Origin: Oscillospiraceae bacterium
GTDB lineage: Bacteria; Bacillota; Clostridia; Oscillospirales; CAG-272
DNA length: 64,000 nt
Direction: 5' to 3'
Assembly: GCA_015063795.1 (NCBI GenBank)
Contig: SVTL01000004.1
Coordinates: forward strand, 47,762-111,761
Shown here one piece after another: positions 16,904 through 27,069 of this stretch; within the stretch, counting starts at the first letter, position 1, and every line of letters begins with the position of its first letter. A model generated the notes under the pieces. That model saw only the letters and a program-made list of their open reading frames with translations. It did not search any database and was not told the origin of the DNA. A program made the position numbers and the translations under genes.

Positions 16904-18769
16904 TCAATTTTTTCCGTCTTCTCCCGTCAGCCACGCCGTCAGCGAGGTCAGGTCAAAGCCGAAGGCCTCAAACAGCTCGCTCTCGCTTCCGCTGAAAGGA
17001 CCGCTCGGATCCACGGTTCGGGTGAAGATGCGTCCGCGGAACCCGACCGAAGCGGCATACGCCGCGATCTGCATGGCCACGCCGCCGCTGTACACGCCCT
17101 CCTCGGCAAGGTACAGAGCCCCCGCACCGCCGATCTCGGCAAAAAGCGCCTCCCGATCGAGGGGGGCAATGCGAAGCAGGCTGATCAGCTTCACGCCCGC
17201 CGCCTTTGCCGCCTCCAGCGCATTGGCGCTCAGCCGTCCGTAGGTGATCAGAACCTTTTTCGCCCCTGTCTCGCCAAAGGTACGGAAGCCGCCCGTTTCG
17301 TGATCGGTCAGGCAGGACAGATCGGTCCGGCTCTCCCGTCCCCTCGGCAGGCGGAGGATGGTGCAAAGCTCGCTGCGGTTCGGATCGACAGCCGCTTCAA
17401 AGCAGCGGGACAGATCGGCATAGTTCGCGGGGCTGTAGATGCAAACGCCGGGCATGGCCGCATAGATCGACACATCGTAGATGCCCTGATGCGTCACGCC
17501 GTCGCCGGGCACGAGACCGCAGCGATCGAACACCAGCGTCAGCGGCAGGGATTGGATGAGGCTGTCATGAAAGAGCTGGTCGTTGCAGCGCTGGGCAAAG
17601 GTGGAATAGACCGCATACACCGGCCGCATCCCCGCCGCCGACAGCCCGGCCGCAAAGGTCATCGCGTGCTCCTCGGCGATGCCCACATCGTAAAACCGCT
17701 CAGGGAAGGCGCAGGAAAAGGGATAGAGCCCCGTCCCCTCGCTCATGGCGGCGGTGACCGCACACAGCGCGGGATCGCTCTTGCCGGCGCGCACCATCAG
17801 CTCGCCGAACACATCGGAAAAGGTGGGCTGAGAGGAGGCACTTGCCCCGACAGACAGGTCAAAGGGCGAGACCGAATGATACCGCTCGGGATGCTCCTCG
17901 GCGGGCGGATACCCCTTGCCCTTCTTCGTGCAGATGTGCACCAGCGTACAGCCCTCGCGCCGCTTGGCCTCCTCCAGCACACGCTCTAACAGACGGCGGT
18001 CATGACCGTCCAGCGGTCCCAGGTAATGAACGCCCAGATGCTCGAAGAGGTTGCCGGTCATCAGCGTCCGCTTGACGGTATTTTTCAGCCGTCGGCTTCC
18101 CTTGATCAGACTCTCTCCGATCCGCGGCACTTTTTTCAGCAGGCTCTGGAAGCGGTGCTTGAAGGTGAAATACCCCTTGCTGACGCGGATGCGGGTGAGA
18201 TAGCGGGAGAGCCCGCCCACATTGGGGGAGATGGACATATCGTTTTCGTTTAAAATCAGGATCAGACGCAGACGCTTGTCGGAGCAGTTGTTCAGCGCCT
18301 CATAGATCATGCCGTTGGTGAAGGCGCCGTCGCCGACAAACGCCACCGTATGGCGGTCCCGCCCTGCCAGCAGATCGGCCTCCGCAAAGCCGAGAGCGGC
18401 GGACAGGGAGGTTCCGGCATGCCCCGCGCCGAACGGATCGCACTCGCTCTCGCTCCGCTTGGTGAAGCCCGAAAGCCCGTCCCTTTGGCGGAGCGTGTGG
18501 AAACGGTCGCCGCGGCCTGTCAGCAGCTTGTGGGCATAGCACTGGTGTCCCACATCGAAGATCAGACGGTCCTTCGGCAGATCGAAAACGCGGTGGATCG
18601 CGATCGTTGCCTCCACCGCTCCCAGATTGGACGCCAGATGGCCGCCGTTTTGAGACACCGTCTGCAAGATCTCCTGCCGCAGCTCCTCGGCCAAACGGTC
18701 AAGCTCGGCATCGGTCATCTCCCGAAGCGGCTTTTGAAGGGTGAAGGGCTCGTGTCTGACATCTTCCAT
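16904..18769 (-). CDS. dxs: 1-deoxy-D-xylulose-5-phosphate synthase
   Basis: The 621-residue protein is a full-length DXS. It has the N-terminal thiamine-diphosphate region (GGHLASNLGAVEATIAIHRVFD, FDVGHQCYAHKLLTGR, GDGAFTNGMIYEALNN) and the pyrimidine-binding transketolase domain (VGIAEEHAMTFAAGLSAAGMRPVYAVYSTFAQR, FDRCGLVPGDGVTHQG). It condenses pyruvate with glyceraldehyde 3-phosphate, the first step of the MEP isoprenoid pathway, and also feeds thiamine and pyridoxal synthesis. ATG follows AAAGGAAG. A perfect consensus promoter about 430 bases upstream implies a long leader made largely of small hairpin arrays. Confidence 0.96.
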   Translation of the reverse strand: MEDVRHEPFTLQKPLREMTDAELDRLAEELRQEILQTVSQNGGHLASNLGAVEATIAIHRVFDLPKDRLIFDVGHQCYAHKLLTGRGDRFHTLRQRDGLSGFTKRSESECDPFGAGHAGTSLSAALGFAEADLLAGRDRHTVAFVGDGAFTNGMIYEALNNCSDKRLRLILILNENDMSISPNVGGLSRYLTRIRVSKGYFTFKHRFQSLLKKVPRIGESLIKGSRRLKNTVKRTLMTGNLFEHLGVHYLGPLDGHDRRLLERVLEEAKRREGCTLVHICTKKGKGYPPAEEHPERYHSVSPFDLSVGASASSQPTFSDVFGELMVRAGKSDPALCAVTAAMSEGTGLYPFSCAFPERFYDVGIAEEHAMTFAAGLSAAGMRPVYAVYSTFAQRCNDQLFHDSLIQSLPLTLVFDRCGLVPGDGVTHQGIYDVSIYAAMPGVCIYSPANYADLSRCFEAAVDPNRSELCTILRLPRGRESRTDLSCLTDHETGGFRTFGETGAKKVLITYGRLSANALEAAKAAGVKLISLLRIAPLDREALFAEIGGAGALYLAEEGVYSGGVAMQIAAYAASVGFRGRIFTRTVDPSGPFSGSESELFEAFGFDLTSLTAWLTGEDGKN

Positions 18770-18832
18770 CGTATGCTTCCTTTCTTTTCAGGCTTCTTTG
18801 TTTTTTCTCCGTCCGTCTTCGCGGAGGCAAAA

Positions 18833-18929
18833 GACCGCTTCGCGGCATGAATTGCGCCGCGGGCGCATGAATTGAACTTCGTTCATGAATTGAAATCTTC
18901 GATTTCATGAATTGCCGCTGCGCGGCATG
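18833..18929. repeat. Hairpin array with ATGAATTG linker, in the dxs leader
   Basis: Four copies of ATGAATTG separate five different small palindromes: CCGC-TTCG-CGG, GCGCC-GCG-GGCGC, GAAC-TTCG-TTC, GAAATC-TTCG-ATTTC and GCCGCTGCGCGGC. Linkers are constant while stems vary. Another hairpin (CTCCCC-TTTGAAAA-GGGGAG) follows near 18966-18986. Confidence 0.85.
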
Positions 18930-19056
18930 GGAAACGATCCCCTCCGTCACGCTACCGCGTGCCACCTCCCCTTTGAAAAGGGGAGGCTTTCGGTAAAGCG
19001 TTCGCGGGCATGGGAACCCTTAGGGCGGTCGTCTTGCTCCCGCCGCCATTCCGGAT

Positions 19057-19171
19057 GTGAAAGCCGCTTCGCGGCGCGATATGCCTCACTCCGTTCAGCG
19101 CGATATGTCGGCTTCGCCAACGCAATATGCCGCTTCGCGGCGCGATATGTCCTTTGTCTGCAGCAAAGGAC
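19057..19171. repeat. Hairpin array with GCGATATG linker, in the dxs leader
   Basis: The linker (C)GCGATATG or GCAATATG occurs four times between palindromes GCCGCTTCGCGGC, CTCACTCCGTTCAG (imperfect), TCGGCTTCGCCA and CCGCTTCGCGG, ending with TCCTTTG / CAAAGGA. It has the same design as the neighbouring ATGAATTG array but a different linker. Confidence 0.8.
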
Positions 19172-19203
19172 GCTTTGTTCGCTCAAATGTCATCTTTTCT
19201 TCC

Positions 19204-19232
19204 ATTATACCCGTTCCTGCTCCTTTTGTCAA
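19204..19232 (-). promoter_or_regulatory. Perfect consensus promoter reading toward dxs
   Basis: TTGACA (19232-19227), 17 bases, TATAAT (19209-19204) on the minus strand. No minus-strand gene lies between it and dxs, so it gives a leader of about 430 bases holding both hairpin arrays. Confidence 0.8.
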
Positions 19233-19317
19233 CGGAAGGTATAAAACGGCAGAGGCAGTCATATCATGCAGTGAGAAGTCATGCGATGACAAATTCCCTT
19301 TCGGAGGTAAGAAAGCT

Positions 19318-19803
19318 ATGTTCATTTATTCGCTCAAGGCGTCCACCATCAAATTTTTCGCCGTCATCACCCTCTCGCTGGCCCTGCTCATCACCCTCAT
19401 CGCCTTCATCCCCTCCTATGACCCCGCCGCGGGGGAGGACGTGTTCGGCGAGAGCGGCAAGGTCAACTTCGCCAAGGTCAAGACCAACGACGACCGCATC
19501 GCCTTTCTCGCCCAGTTCGGCTGGGAGGTGTCCGAAACGCCCGTGGAGGAGGAGAAGGTCACCGTCCCCGATCAGTTTGACAAGGTCTACATGACCTACA
19601 ACGAGCTGCAGAAAAAGCAGGGGCTGGATCTGTCCAAATACAAGGGGCGCGAGGTCACTCGATACACCTATGCGCTGACCAACTACCCCGGCTATGACGG
19701 GCGCGTGTTTGCCAACCTGCTTGTGAGCAAGAACAAGGTCATCGGCGGGGACATCTGCTCGGCCGATGCCGACGGCTTCATCCACGGCTTCGCCGCGCCG
19801 TGA
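19318..19803 (+). CDS. DUF4830-type membrane-anchored protein
   Basis: The 161-residue protein has one N-terminal membrane segment (about residues 11-30, FFAVITLSLALLITLIAFI) followed by an extracellular domain. Motifs RIAFLAQFGWEV, VPDQFDKVYMTYNELQKKQG and YKGREVTRYTYALTNYPG with a late GGDI resemble DUF4830 proteins of Clostridia, which have no known function. The ATG was chosen because CGGAGGT lies nine bases upstream; the open frame extends into the hairpin array upstream and is not credible there. It is divergent from the dxs promoter. A weak hairpin (GCAG/CTGC) with TTTTTT follows the stop. Confidence 0.7.
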   Translation: MFIYSLKASTIKFFAVITLSLALLITLIAFIPSYDPAAGEDVFGESGKVNFAKVKTNDDRIAFLAQFGWEVSETPVEEEKVTVPDQFDKVYMTYNELQKKQGLDLSKYKGREVTRYTYALTNYPGYDGRVFANLLVSKNKVIGGDICSADADGFIHGFAAP

Positions 19804-19947
19804 TGCAGAGGCTGCTTGTTGCTTTTTTCTTTTCCAAAACAGGGAACTTTTTGAAAAAACATCCGTCATAGAAAACAAAGAGAGATCTGCCAAACACTTT
19901 TTCAGGAAAATTTAAGAAATTTCTCGCTTTTTTCGGTGCGGAAATTG

Positions 19948-19976
19948 TTGACTTCCCGTGAAAAGTATGGTAGAAT
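19948..19976 (+). promoter_or_regulatory. Promoter of the Cys/His-repeat secreted protein
   Basis: TTGACT (19948-19953), 17 bases, TAGAAT (19971-19976), 47 bases before the ATG. Confidence 0.8.
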
Positions 19977-20023
19977 GTATCTGTATCCCTATCGAACTTA
20001 TTTTTCATCAGGAAAGGAAGTAC

Positions 20024-21667
20024 ATGAACATGAAAAAAAGACTGTTTGCGATTGCTCTGGCGGTCCTGATGCTGGTTGCGGCTCTTCCTCTGAGCGCAAG
20101 CGCCCTCACCAGTGACCTGACCGTTCTGATCAACAACGCCGAAGCCAAGGGCTCTGCCACCGTCCTTCTGGAGTATGACACGGTTTTGTATCTGGAGGAC
20201 ACCATTCCCGAAGGCCTCTCCATCATCGTGCCCGAGGGCAAGACTCTCACTGTGTACGGTAAGCTGACTGTCAACGGCTCTCTCGTCGTCCGCGGCTATC
20301 TGGACAACAGAGGCACCATCGTCAACGAAGACAAGGTCCTCATCCACAGCGGCAACGGCGAATACGATTCGCTGACCACCTACACCTGCCACTTCTGCGG
20401 CAAGCAGCACAACATCGGCACCACCTGCCCTGTTGTTCACTACCCCTTCGGCTCCTACTACTGCCCCATCTGCTGTGAGAGCCATGCTGCCGGCTACATC
20501 TGCTACTACTACAACCTCTACTACGGAAGCCCCAACGCCAACGGCTATTACTACTGCTACTCCTGCAAGAACTTCCATGCCAACGGCTATAACTGCGGCG
20601 TTTACAACCCCAACGTCAACTACTACTTCTGCACCTACTGCAACCTGTACCACTCCAATGGCTACACCTGCAGCTACTACTACCCCAACATGAACTACTA
20701 CTATTGCCACAACTGTGAGCAGTACCATGCCAAGGGCTATGTCTGCACGCAGGTCGGCAACCACATCGAGTACGAGTACTGCAAGGACTGCGACGCTTAC
20801 CACCTGAAGGGCGTTGAGTGCGGCCTGCTCGCTTCTCCCACCAAGTATGAGTTCGTCGAGGAATGCGGCCACTACCACAAGGTCGGCGAAACGATCTCCC
20901 ATCCCACCTACGGCTACTGCGCAAACTGCGGCTACTACCACTACTCCGATGCCGGCTGCGTGACCAATCCTTACTACAAGTATTGCTACATCTGCGGCAA
21001 ATATCACGCTCCCGATCAGCATACCCACTACAACTACTGCTACACCTGCGGCAAGTACCATGCCGACGGTCAGCACTCCAACTACCACTACTGCTCGCTG
21101 TGCGACAAGTATCATGCTGACGGTCAGCACTCCAACTACAGCTACTGCTATATCTGCGGCAGATACTATTCCGGCAACCACGAGCACAACAACACCCATG
21201 TGTACTGCGCTCTCTGCAACAAGTACCATGCTCCCAACCTCCACGCCGTTGTGAAGCCCACCGTTCCCTCCTACTCCACCTCCGCTACCATCAACTTCGC
21301 TTCTGCGGCTAAGGTCACCCTCTCCGACATCACCGCCAATCTGGCTACCGCCGGTCTGTCCACCAAGGCGCTCGGTTTTGAGAGAACCTTCGGCGATGTG
21401 AGCACGCTCAACGCTCAGGATTTCTACTACATCGTGTACGCTACCCTGCTCAACGCCGGTGAGATCTCCCAGGTTTCCGATGAAAGCGACATCCTCAGCC
21501 ACTTCTACTACAAGAACCGCATCGCCAACATCAGCGAGTACAAGTCGGCCATTGCCTACTTCACCTCCGTCGGCGTGATCAACAACTACTCCATGAATCC
21601 CAGACAGCCCATCTCGACCGAGGATGCCAAGGCAGCTCTCCAGTTTGCCATCTCCATCGCCAAGTAA
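20024..21667 (+). CDS. Secreted protein with 13 tandem Cys/His zinc-knuckle-like repeats
   Basis: The 547-residue protein has a signal peptide (MNMKKRLFAIALAVLMLVAA, cleavage near SASA-LT) and a short beta-repeat region (about 40-105: TVYGKLTVNGSLVVRGYLDN). Thirteen Cys/His repeats span residues 122-407. The first eight follow C-x2-C-x3-H-x5-C (first Cys at 122, 147, 178, 203, 228, 253, a degenerate one at 278, and 299), mostly every 25 residues. The last five follow C-x2-C-x3-H-x4-H (321, 339, 357, 375, 395), mostly every 18; the 375 copy has Tyr for the first His. Tyr is very abundant between ligands. The end (about 430-547) weakly resembles an SLH-type domain. Extracellular metal binding is inferred from the ligands. 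I do not recognise a described family. The start follows AGGAAAGGAAG. Confidence 0.85.
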   Translation: MNMKKRLFAIALAVLMLVAALPLSASALTSDLTVLINNAEAKGSATVLLEYDTVLYLEDTIPEGLSIIVPEGKTLTVYGKLTVNGSLVVRGYLDNRGTIVNEDKVLIHSGNGEYDSLTTYTCHFCGKQHNIGTTCPVVHYPFGSYYCPICCESHAAGYICYYYNLYYGSPNANGYYYCYSCKNFHANGYNCGVYNPNVNYYFCTYCNLYHSNGYTCSYYYPNMNYYYCHNCEQYHAKGYVCTQVGNHIEYEYCKDCDAYHLKGVECGLLASPTKYEFVEECGHYHKVGETISHPTYGYCANCGYYHYSDAGCVTNPYYKYCYICGKYHAPDQHTHYNYCYTCGKYHADGQHSNYHYCSLCDKYHADGQHSNYSYCYICGRYYSGNHEHNNTHVYCALCNKYHAPNLHAVVKPTVPSYSTSATINFASAAKVTLSDITANLATAGLSTKALGFERTFGDVSTLNAQDFYYIVYATLLNAGEISQVSDESDILSHFYYKNRIANISEYKSAIAYFTSVGVINNYSMNPRQPISTEDAKAALQFAISIAK

Positions 21668-21692
21668 GACTGTCCCCCATTCAACGCGCATC

Positions 21693-21723
21693 AAGGGCAC
21701 CGCAAAAACGGTGCCCTTTTTCC
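21693..21723 (+). terminator. Terminator of the Cys/His-repeat gene
   Basis: Perfect stem AAGGGCACCG / CGGTGCCCTT with loop CAAAAA, then TTTTT. Confidence 0.92.
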
Positions 21724-21894
21724 ATGCCGGAAAGGACCTTCCCCTCTCCTCTTCCCCCGGCTTTTCCCACCAAAAAAGCGACCTGCTCCCGCGGTCAAAC
21801 GGAAGGTAAGAAGGATCCGGCAGGCTGCTGATCCTCTGACGGTGAAAAAAAGATAACTGTTAACATTTTATTCCTTTTATTTACACAAAAAGTG

Positions 21895-21903
21895 TGATAT
21901 ACT
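21895..21903 (+). promoter_or_regulatory. Probable extended -10 promoter of typA
   Basis: TG-A-TATACT (21895-21903) forms an extended -10 element 55 bases before the GTG start. No good -35 is present at normal spacing. Confidence 0.5.
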
Positions 21904-21958
21904 GTTTGGGTTATAGAGAAAATCAAACCGAATCCAACAAGGACAGGAGAAAAGAAAC

Positions 21959-23785
<1,827 letters not shown>

Positions 23786-23811
23786 GCCGAGGAAAAGAGC
23801 AAGGAAAGAGC

Positions 23812-24681
23812 ATGAACCGAACCGATTTTCCCATCGTCTTTGACGCCCACTGCCACATCTATCCCGACAAGATCGCGGAAAAGGCGGCCATCGCCATCGG
23901 ACGCTTTTACGACATGGCGATGTACACCGACGGCAGCGTGGCCACGCTGTTAAAAAACGGCGAAAAAGCGGGCATCACCCACTTTCTCGTCCATTCGGTG
24001 GCGACCAATCCCGCACAGGTGCAGTCGATCAACAGCTTTCTCTCGCAGACCGTGGAGCAGTATCCCGACCGATTCGTCGGCTTCGGCTCGCTCCACCCCC
24101 ACAGCGAAAACCTGGAGGAGGATATCGCCCACATTTGTGAGCTGGGACTCCACGGCGTGAAGCTTCACCCCGATGTGCAGGGCTTTGCCATCGATTCGCC
24201 CGAGGCCATCGACATGTGCAGCCGCTTTGCGGGCAAGCTCCCTCTGCTGGTGCACGCCGGCGACAAGCGCTTTGACTTTTCCCATCCCGCCCAGATCCTG
24301 ACGCTCTGCAAGGCTCTGCCAAATCTGACGGTCATCGCCGCCCACTTCGGCGGATGGAGCGAATGGGACGAGGCCGCAGACCTCCTGCCCGGACTGCCCA
24401 ATCTCTATGTGGACACCTGCTCGTCGCTCTATGCCCTCAAGCCCGAGCGCGCCGCCGAGCTGGTCCGTACCTTTGGGGCTGACCGCGTCCTCTTCGGCGT
24501 GGATTTTCCCATGTGGGATCCGTCCGAGGAGCTGGACCGCTTCTTCGCCCTCCCCCTCACCGACGAGGAGCGGGAAAAGATCCTGTATCAAAACGCCTTT
24601 GACCTTCTCGGTCTCGACGAGAGCCATTTTCTCGCCAAGGCCGACCCCGTCCCCGAAGACGGCGAGGAAGAGGTTTTATAA
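23812..24681 (+). CDS. Amidohydrolase (PF04909-type), short form
   Basis: The 289-residue cytoplasmic protein is a metal-dependent TIM-barrel hydrolase. It shows FDAHCHIYPDKIAEKA (HxH metal motif), GVKLHPDVQGF, LLVHAGDKRFDFSHP, VIAAHFGGWSEWDEA and FGVDFPMWDPSEEL. These are features of the amidohydrolase family 2 group, which also includes the three tandem copies at 8257-11493, but it is shorter and only distantly similar to them. The substrate is not known. It follows typA by 26 bases with an AAGGAAAGAG ribosome binding site and probably shares its transcript. A terminator follows. Confidence 0.85.
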   Translation: MNRTDFPIVFDAHCHIYPDKIAEKAAIAIGRFYDMAMYTDGSVATLLKNGEKAGITHFLVHSVATNPAQVQSINSFLSQTVEQYPDRFVGFGSLHPHSENLEEDIAHICELGLHGVKLHPDVQGFAIDSPEAIDMCSRFAGKLPLLVHAGDKRFDFSHPAQILTLCKALPNLTVIAAHFGGWSEWDEAADLLPGLPNLYVDTCSSLYALKPERAAELVRTFGADRVLFGVDFPMWDPSEELDRFFALPLTDEEREKILYQNAFDLLGLDESHFLAKADPVPEDGEEEVL

Positions 24682-24692
24682 AAAAAGCACAT

Positions 24693-24730
24693 AAAAAGCG
24701 CCTCCCGATACAAAGGAGACGCTTTTTTGT
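24693..24730 (+). terminator. Terminator of the typA-amidohydrolase unit
   Basis: Stem AAGCGCCTCC / GGAGACGCTT (one mismatch) followed by TTTT. A-rich upstream flank could also serve the opposite strand. Confidence 0.8.
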
Positions 24731-24957
24731 TTGGTGTGCCGTTTTTCCCGCAAGGGGCTTGCTCCCGTCGATTTGCGGCGCAAAGCGCCGCGGATGGGTA
24801 TGAATGGTCAGGGACTTCGTCCCCGAACCCCTACCAAAGAGACTTTTTAAAAAAAGTCCCTTTGGAATTCCCAAAAACTTTCAAAAAAGCCATGCAAAGC
24901 GTTTTTCCGTAGGGAGGCTTGCTCCCGCCGTTTTTAGGCAAGGGTGCCGTTTTCTCT
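24731..24957. repeat. Intergenic repeat-like segment with small hairpins
   Basis: No gene was seen here. It holds GGGACTTCGTCCCC, AAAGAGACTTTTT-AAAAAAAGTCCCTTT, and two related segments (CAAGGGGCTTGCTCCCGTCG and GTAGGGAGGCTTGCTCCCGCCG). The latter resembles one end of the dispersed repeat at 2137-2256 and 38453-38574. Confidence 0.55.
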
Positions 24958-24959
24958 TT

Positions 24960-26987
24960 TCACGCTTCGCCGACGATGATGCGGATGAGATGGATCACAT
25001 CGTTCACGTTCACCTGTCCGTCGCCGTTGAGGTCAAAGGGCGAGCTGACCTCCCCTTGCACGGGCGCCTTCACCGTCAGCGTATACACAGGCAGCGTCTG
25101 CTCGGTGCTGCCGAGGGTGACCGACAGGCGGTAGACCTTATCGCTCTCGCCGATGTTATCGGGGAGCGCCAGCCTCATGCGCAGCGAATCGCCCTCCTGC
25201 ACCGCCTTGGTGACGCGGAGCGTTTCGGAGGAGGAGACCGCCGTCAGCGTGACGGTGTCATGGAAGGAAGCCAGATGCTCTCCGCTGAGCAGGATCTCGG
25301 CAACGCCGCCCGACGAAGGGAGCGTGTCTGCATAGGAGAGCGAGGTGACCTTGGGCGTTTTGACCTCGAGGGGAATGAAAGCAGAGAAGGGATAAGCCGT
25401 CCGCAAGCCGTCCAGCGTGAGATAGACCGTCCCCGAGCAGGAATAGCCGGTCTCACCCTTTGTCCAGAACCCGTCGTGAGGGGTGAAGGACGCGGTGATC
25501 CGCGAAGCATCCTCTACCTTGGCATCGGCCAGCGAGGAATAGCTTCCCATGTGCGGATCGCTGATGCTCAGCGCGCTGACCTTGTCCAAGTTCTCGCCGC
25601 GGAATTGGAAGTGAATCGTTCCGCCCATGAAGGAGGGGGCAATCACGTCAAGCGAGGACACCTTGGGAATTTCAAGAATCGGGAAGCCGCCGTTTTGATT
25701 TGCCGTGTCCTTCGCCCAGTACGGGTATTTGTTTGTCTCGGTCGCTTCGTCCCAATAGCCGTTGAGGGCGGCCACAAAGGCATCGGCCTTCATCTCGTCA
25801 TCGGTCATGGCCTTGCAGTCGAAGGCACGGCCGCTGTTGGAGGAAAAATCCGCCGTTGCCGTGTTGTTATAGTAGCCATTCAAAACCGTTCCGCTGCTTT
25901 GATAAGCAATGCCATACCACAGATTCTCGGACTCCACATGGGCATAGCAGTTCGTGATCGAGCCTTCGTTTTTGCCGACAAGACCGCCGAGAAATCCATT
26001 TCCGGAAAATTGGCTGACAATAGCAACACTATTGACAATCGAACCTTGGTGTTGACCGCAAAAACCACCAACATTGATATATTCTTTCGCAGTCAAATTT
26101 ACGTTTTCGACCTTGCAATTTGCAACCTTAGCCATGGAAGAAAAGGCGCCGGCGAAACCGCCCAAATAAGAAGTGCCGCTTTGGGTTCCTGTTACAACCG
26201 AATTTATGATATCGCAATTCGAAACAGAATTGTTCGTCGATCCAACAAGACCGCCGATATACCTGTTGGCACCGATCACCGTTACGTTCCCGGCTCTGCA
26301 GAAGGCAAGCGCAGCGTTATTTAATGAACCCACAAGACCGCCCGTATAAGAAAAACCGTCATCGTCATTCGTTACTGTCACTTTGTCCGCAGAGCATCCT
26401 ACGATCGAACCCATGAGCGCATCTCCCACAAGTCCGCCGATGTAATTGCCGCTGCCTTTCACCGTCGAGCCGCTGACATGACAGTTGTTGATTGAAGACG
26501 CGAATCCCACAAGGCTTCCCACATATTCGGCCGCTGTCACGTTGATATAGGCTTCGGCGAGAGTAACATTCTGAAGTGAACCGCCGCGGGCATAGCCAAA
26601 CAGCCCCACATAATCGCCGGCATGGGCATCGTCTGTGATCGTGAGCCCCTTGACGGTGTGACCCTGCCCGTCAAAGCTTCCTGCAAAGGCCATGTCGCTG
26701 TGACCGATGGGCGTCCAGAGGTGGGAAGACAGGTCGAGATCCTTCGTCAGGCGGATGGTCTTGCCGCTGAAGTTGGTTTTCAGCAGCGCGGTCTGCTTGG
26801 CGATCCACGCCAGCTGCTCGGCGCTCTCGATCTCATACACGCCGTTTGTTTCGCTCACCGCCTCGGTGTGCTCCAGCCAGTTGCCGGTGGGCAGGGCGGG
26901 CGTTTCGGTCGCTGCCGCCGCGGACGGCAAAAGCGCCAACGTCAGCAAAAGAGCGGTCAGCAGCAGAAAAAGGCTTCTTTTTTTCAT
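24960..26987 (-). CDS. Secreted GLUG-repeat protein with one dockerin-like EF hand
   Basis: The 675-residue protein has a signal peptide (MKKRSLFLLLTALLLTLALL, cleavage near AAA-TE) and an N-terminal segment with SAEQLAWIAKQ and LTKDLDLSSHLWTPIGH typical of GLUG proteins. At least six GLUG repeats follow at about 130-360 (YIGGLVG, YTGGLVGS, YLGGFAG, NVGGFCG, FLGGLVGKNEGSITNC), probably a beta-helix surface. Two or more Ig-like domains come next. The last 22 residues (DLNGDGQVNVNDVIHLIRI) form a single EF-hand calcium loop like half of a type I dockerin. No cohesin is in the window. Part of the GLUG coding region (about 25880-26500) is visibly more AT-rich than the rest of the gene. Confidence 0.88.
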   Translation of the reverse strand: MKKRSLFLLLTALLLTLALLPSAAAATETPALPTGNWLEHTEAVSETNGVYEIESAEQLAWIAKQTALLKTNFSGKTIRLTKDLDLSSHLWTPIGHSDMAFAGSFDGQGHTVKGLTITDDAHAGDYVGLFGYARGGSLQNVTLAEAYINVTAAEYVGSLVGFASSINNCHVSGSTVKGSGNYIGGLVGDALMGSIVGCSADKVTVTNDDDGFSYTGGLVGSLNNAALAFCRAGNVTVIGANRYIGGLVGSTNNSVSNCDIINSVVTGTQSGTSYLGGFAGAFSSMAKVANCKVENVNLTAKEYINVGGFCGQHQGSIVNSVAIVSQFSGNGFLGGLVGKNEGSITNCYAHVESENLWYGIAYQSSGTVLNGYYNNTATADFSSNSGRAFDCKAMTDDEMKADAFVAALNGYWDEATETNKYPYWAKDTANQNGGFPILEIPKVSSLDVIAPSFMGGTIHFQFRGENLDKVSALSISDPHMGSYSSLADAKVEDASRITASFTPHDGFWTKGETGYSCSGTVYLTLDGLRTAYPFSAFIPLEVKTPKVTSLSYADTLPSSGGVAEILLSGEHLASFHDTVTLTAVSSSETLRVTKAVQEGDSLRMRLALPDNIGESDKVYRLSVTLGSTEQTLPVYTLTVKAPVQGEVSSPFDLNGDGQVNVNDVIHLIRIIVGEA

Positions 26988-27040
26988 GATCGTGTTTTCC
27001 TTTTTAATAATGGAAGCGTATCGATTCGCTTCTTTTTTCT

Positions 27041-27069
27041 ATGATAGCACGGCTTCTCTCCCCTGTCAA
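27041..27069 (-). promoter_or_regulatory. Promoter of the GLUG-repeat gene
   Basis: TTGACA (27069-27064), 17 bases, TATCAT (27046-27041). The -35 box overlaps the stop codon of the upstream sialidase-like gene. Confidence 0.8.

Noticed and set aside
18833..19171. Possible CRISPR array in the linker-hairpin arrays
   Set aside because: Linkers are only 7-9 bases and the parts between them are self-complementary hairpins rather than unique spacers.
19778..21700. A 640-codon minus-strand open frame opposite the Cys/His-repeat gene
   Set aside because: The plus-strand gene has promoter, ribosome binding site, signal peptide and terminator; the antisense frame has none and is Val/Ala/Gly-rich.
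24960..25035. Cellulosome component
   Set aside because: Only half a dockerin motif exists and there is no cohesin, scaffoldin or carbohydrate-binding module in the window.
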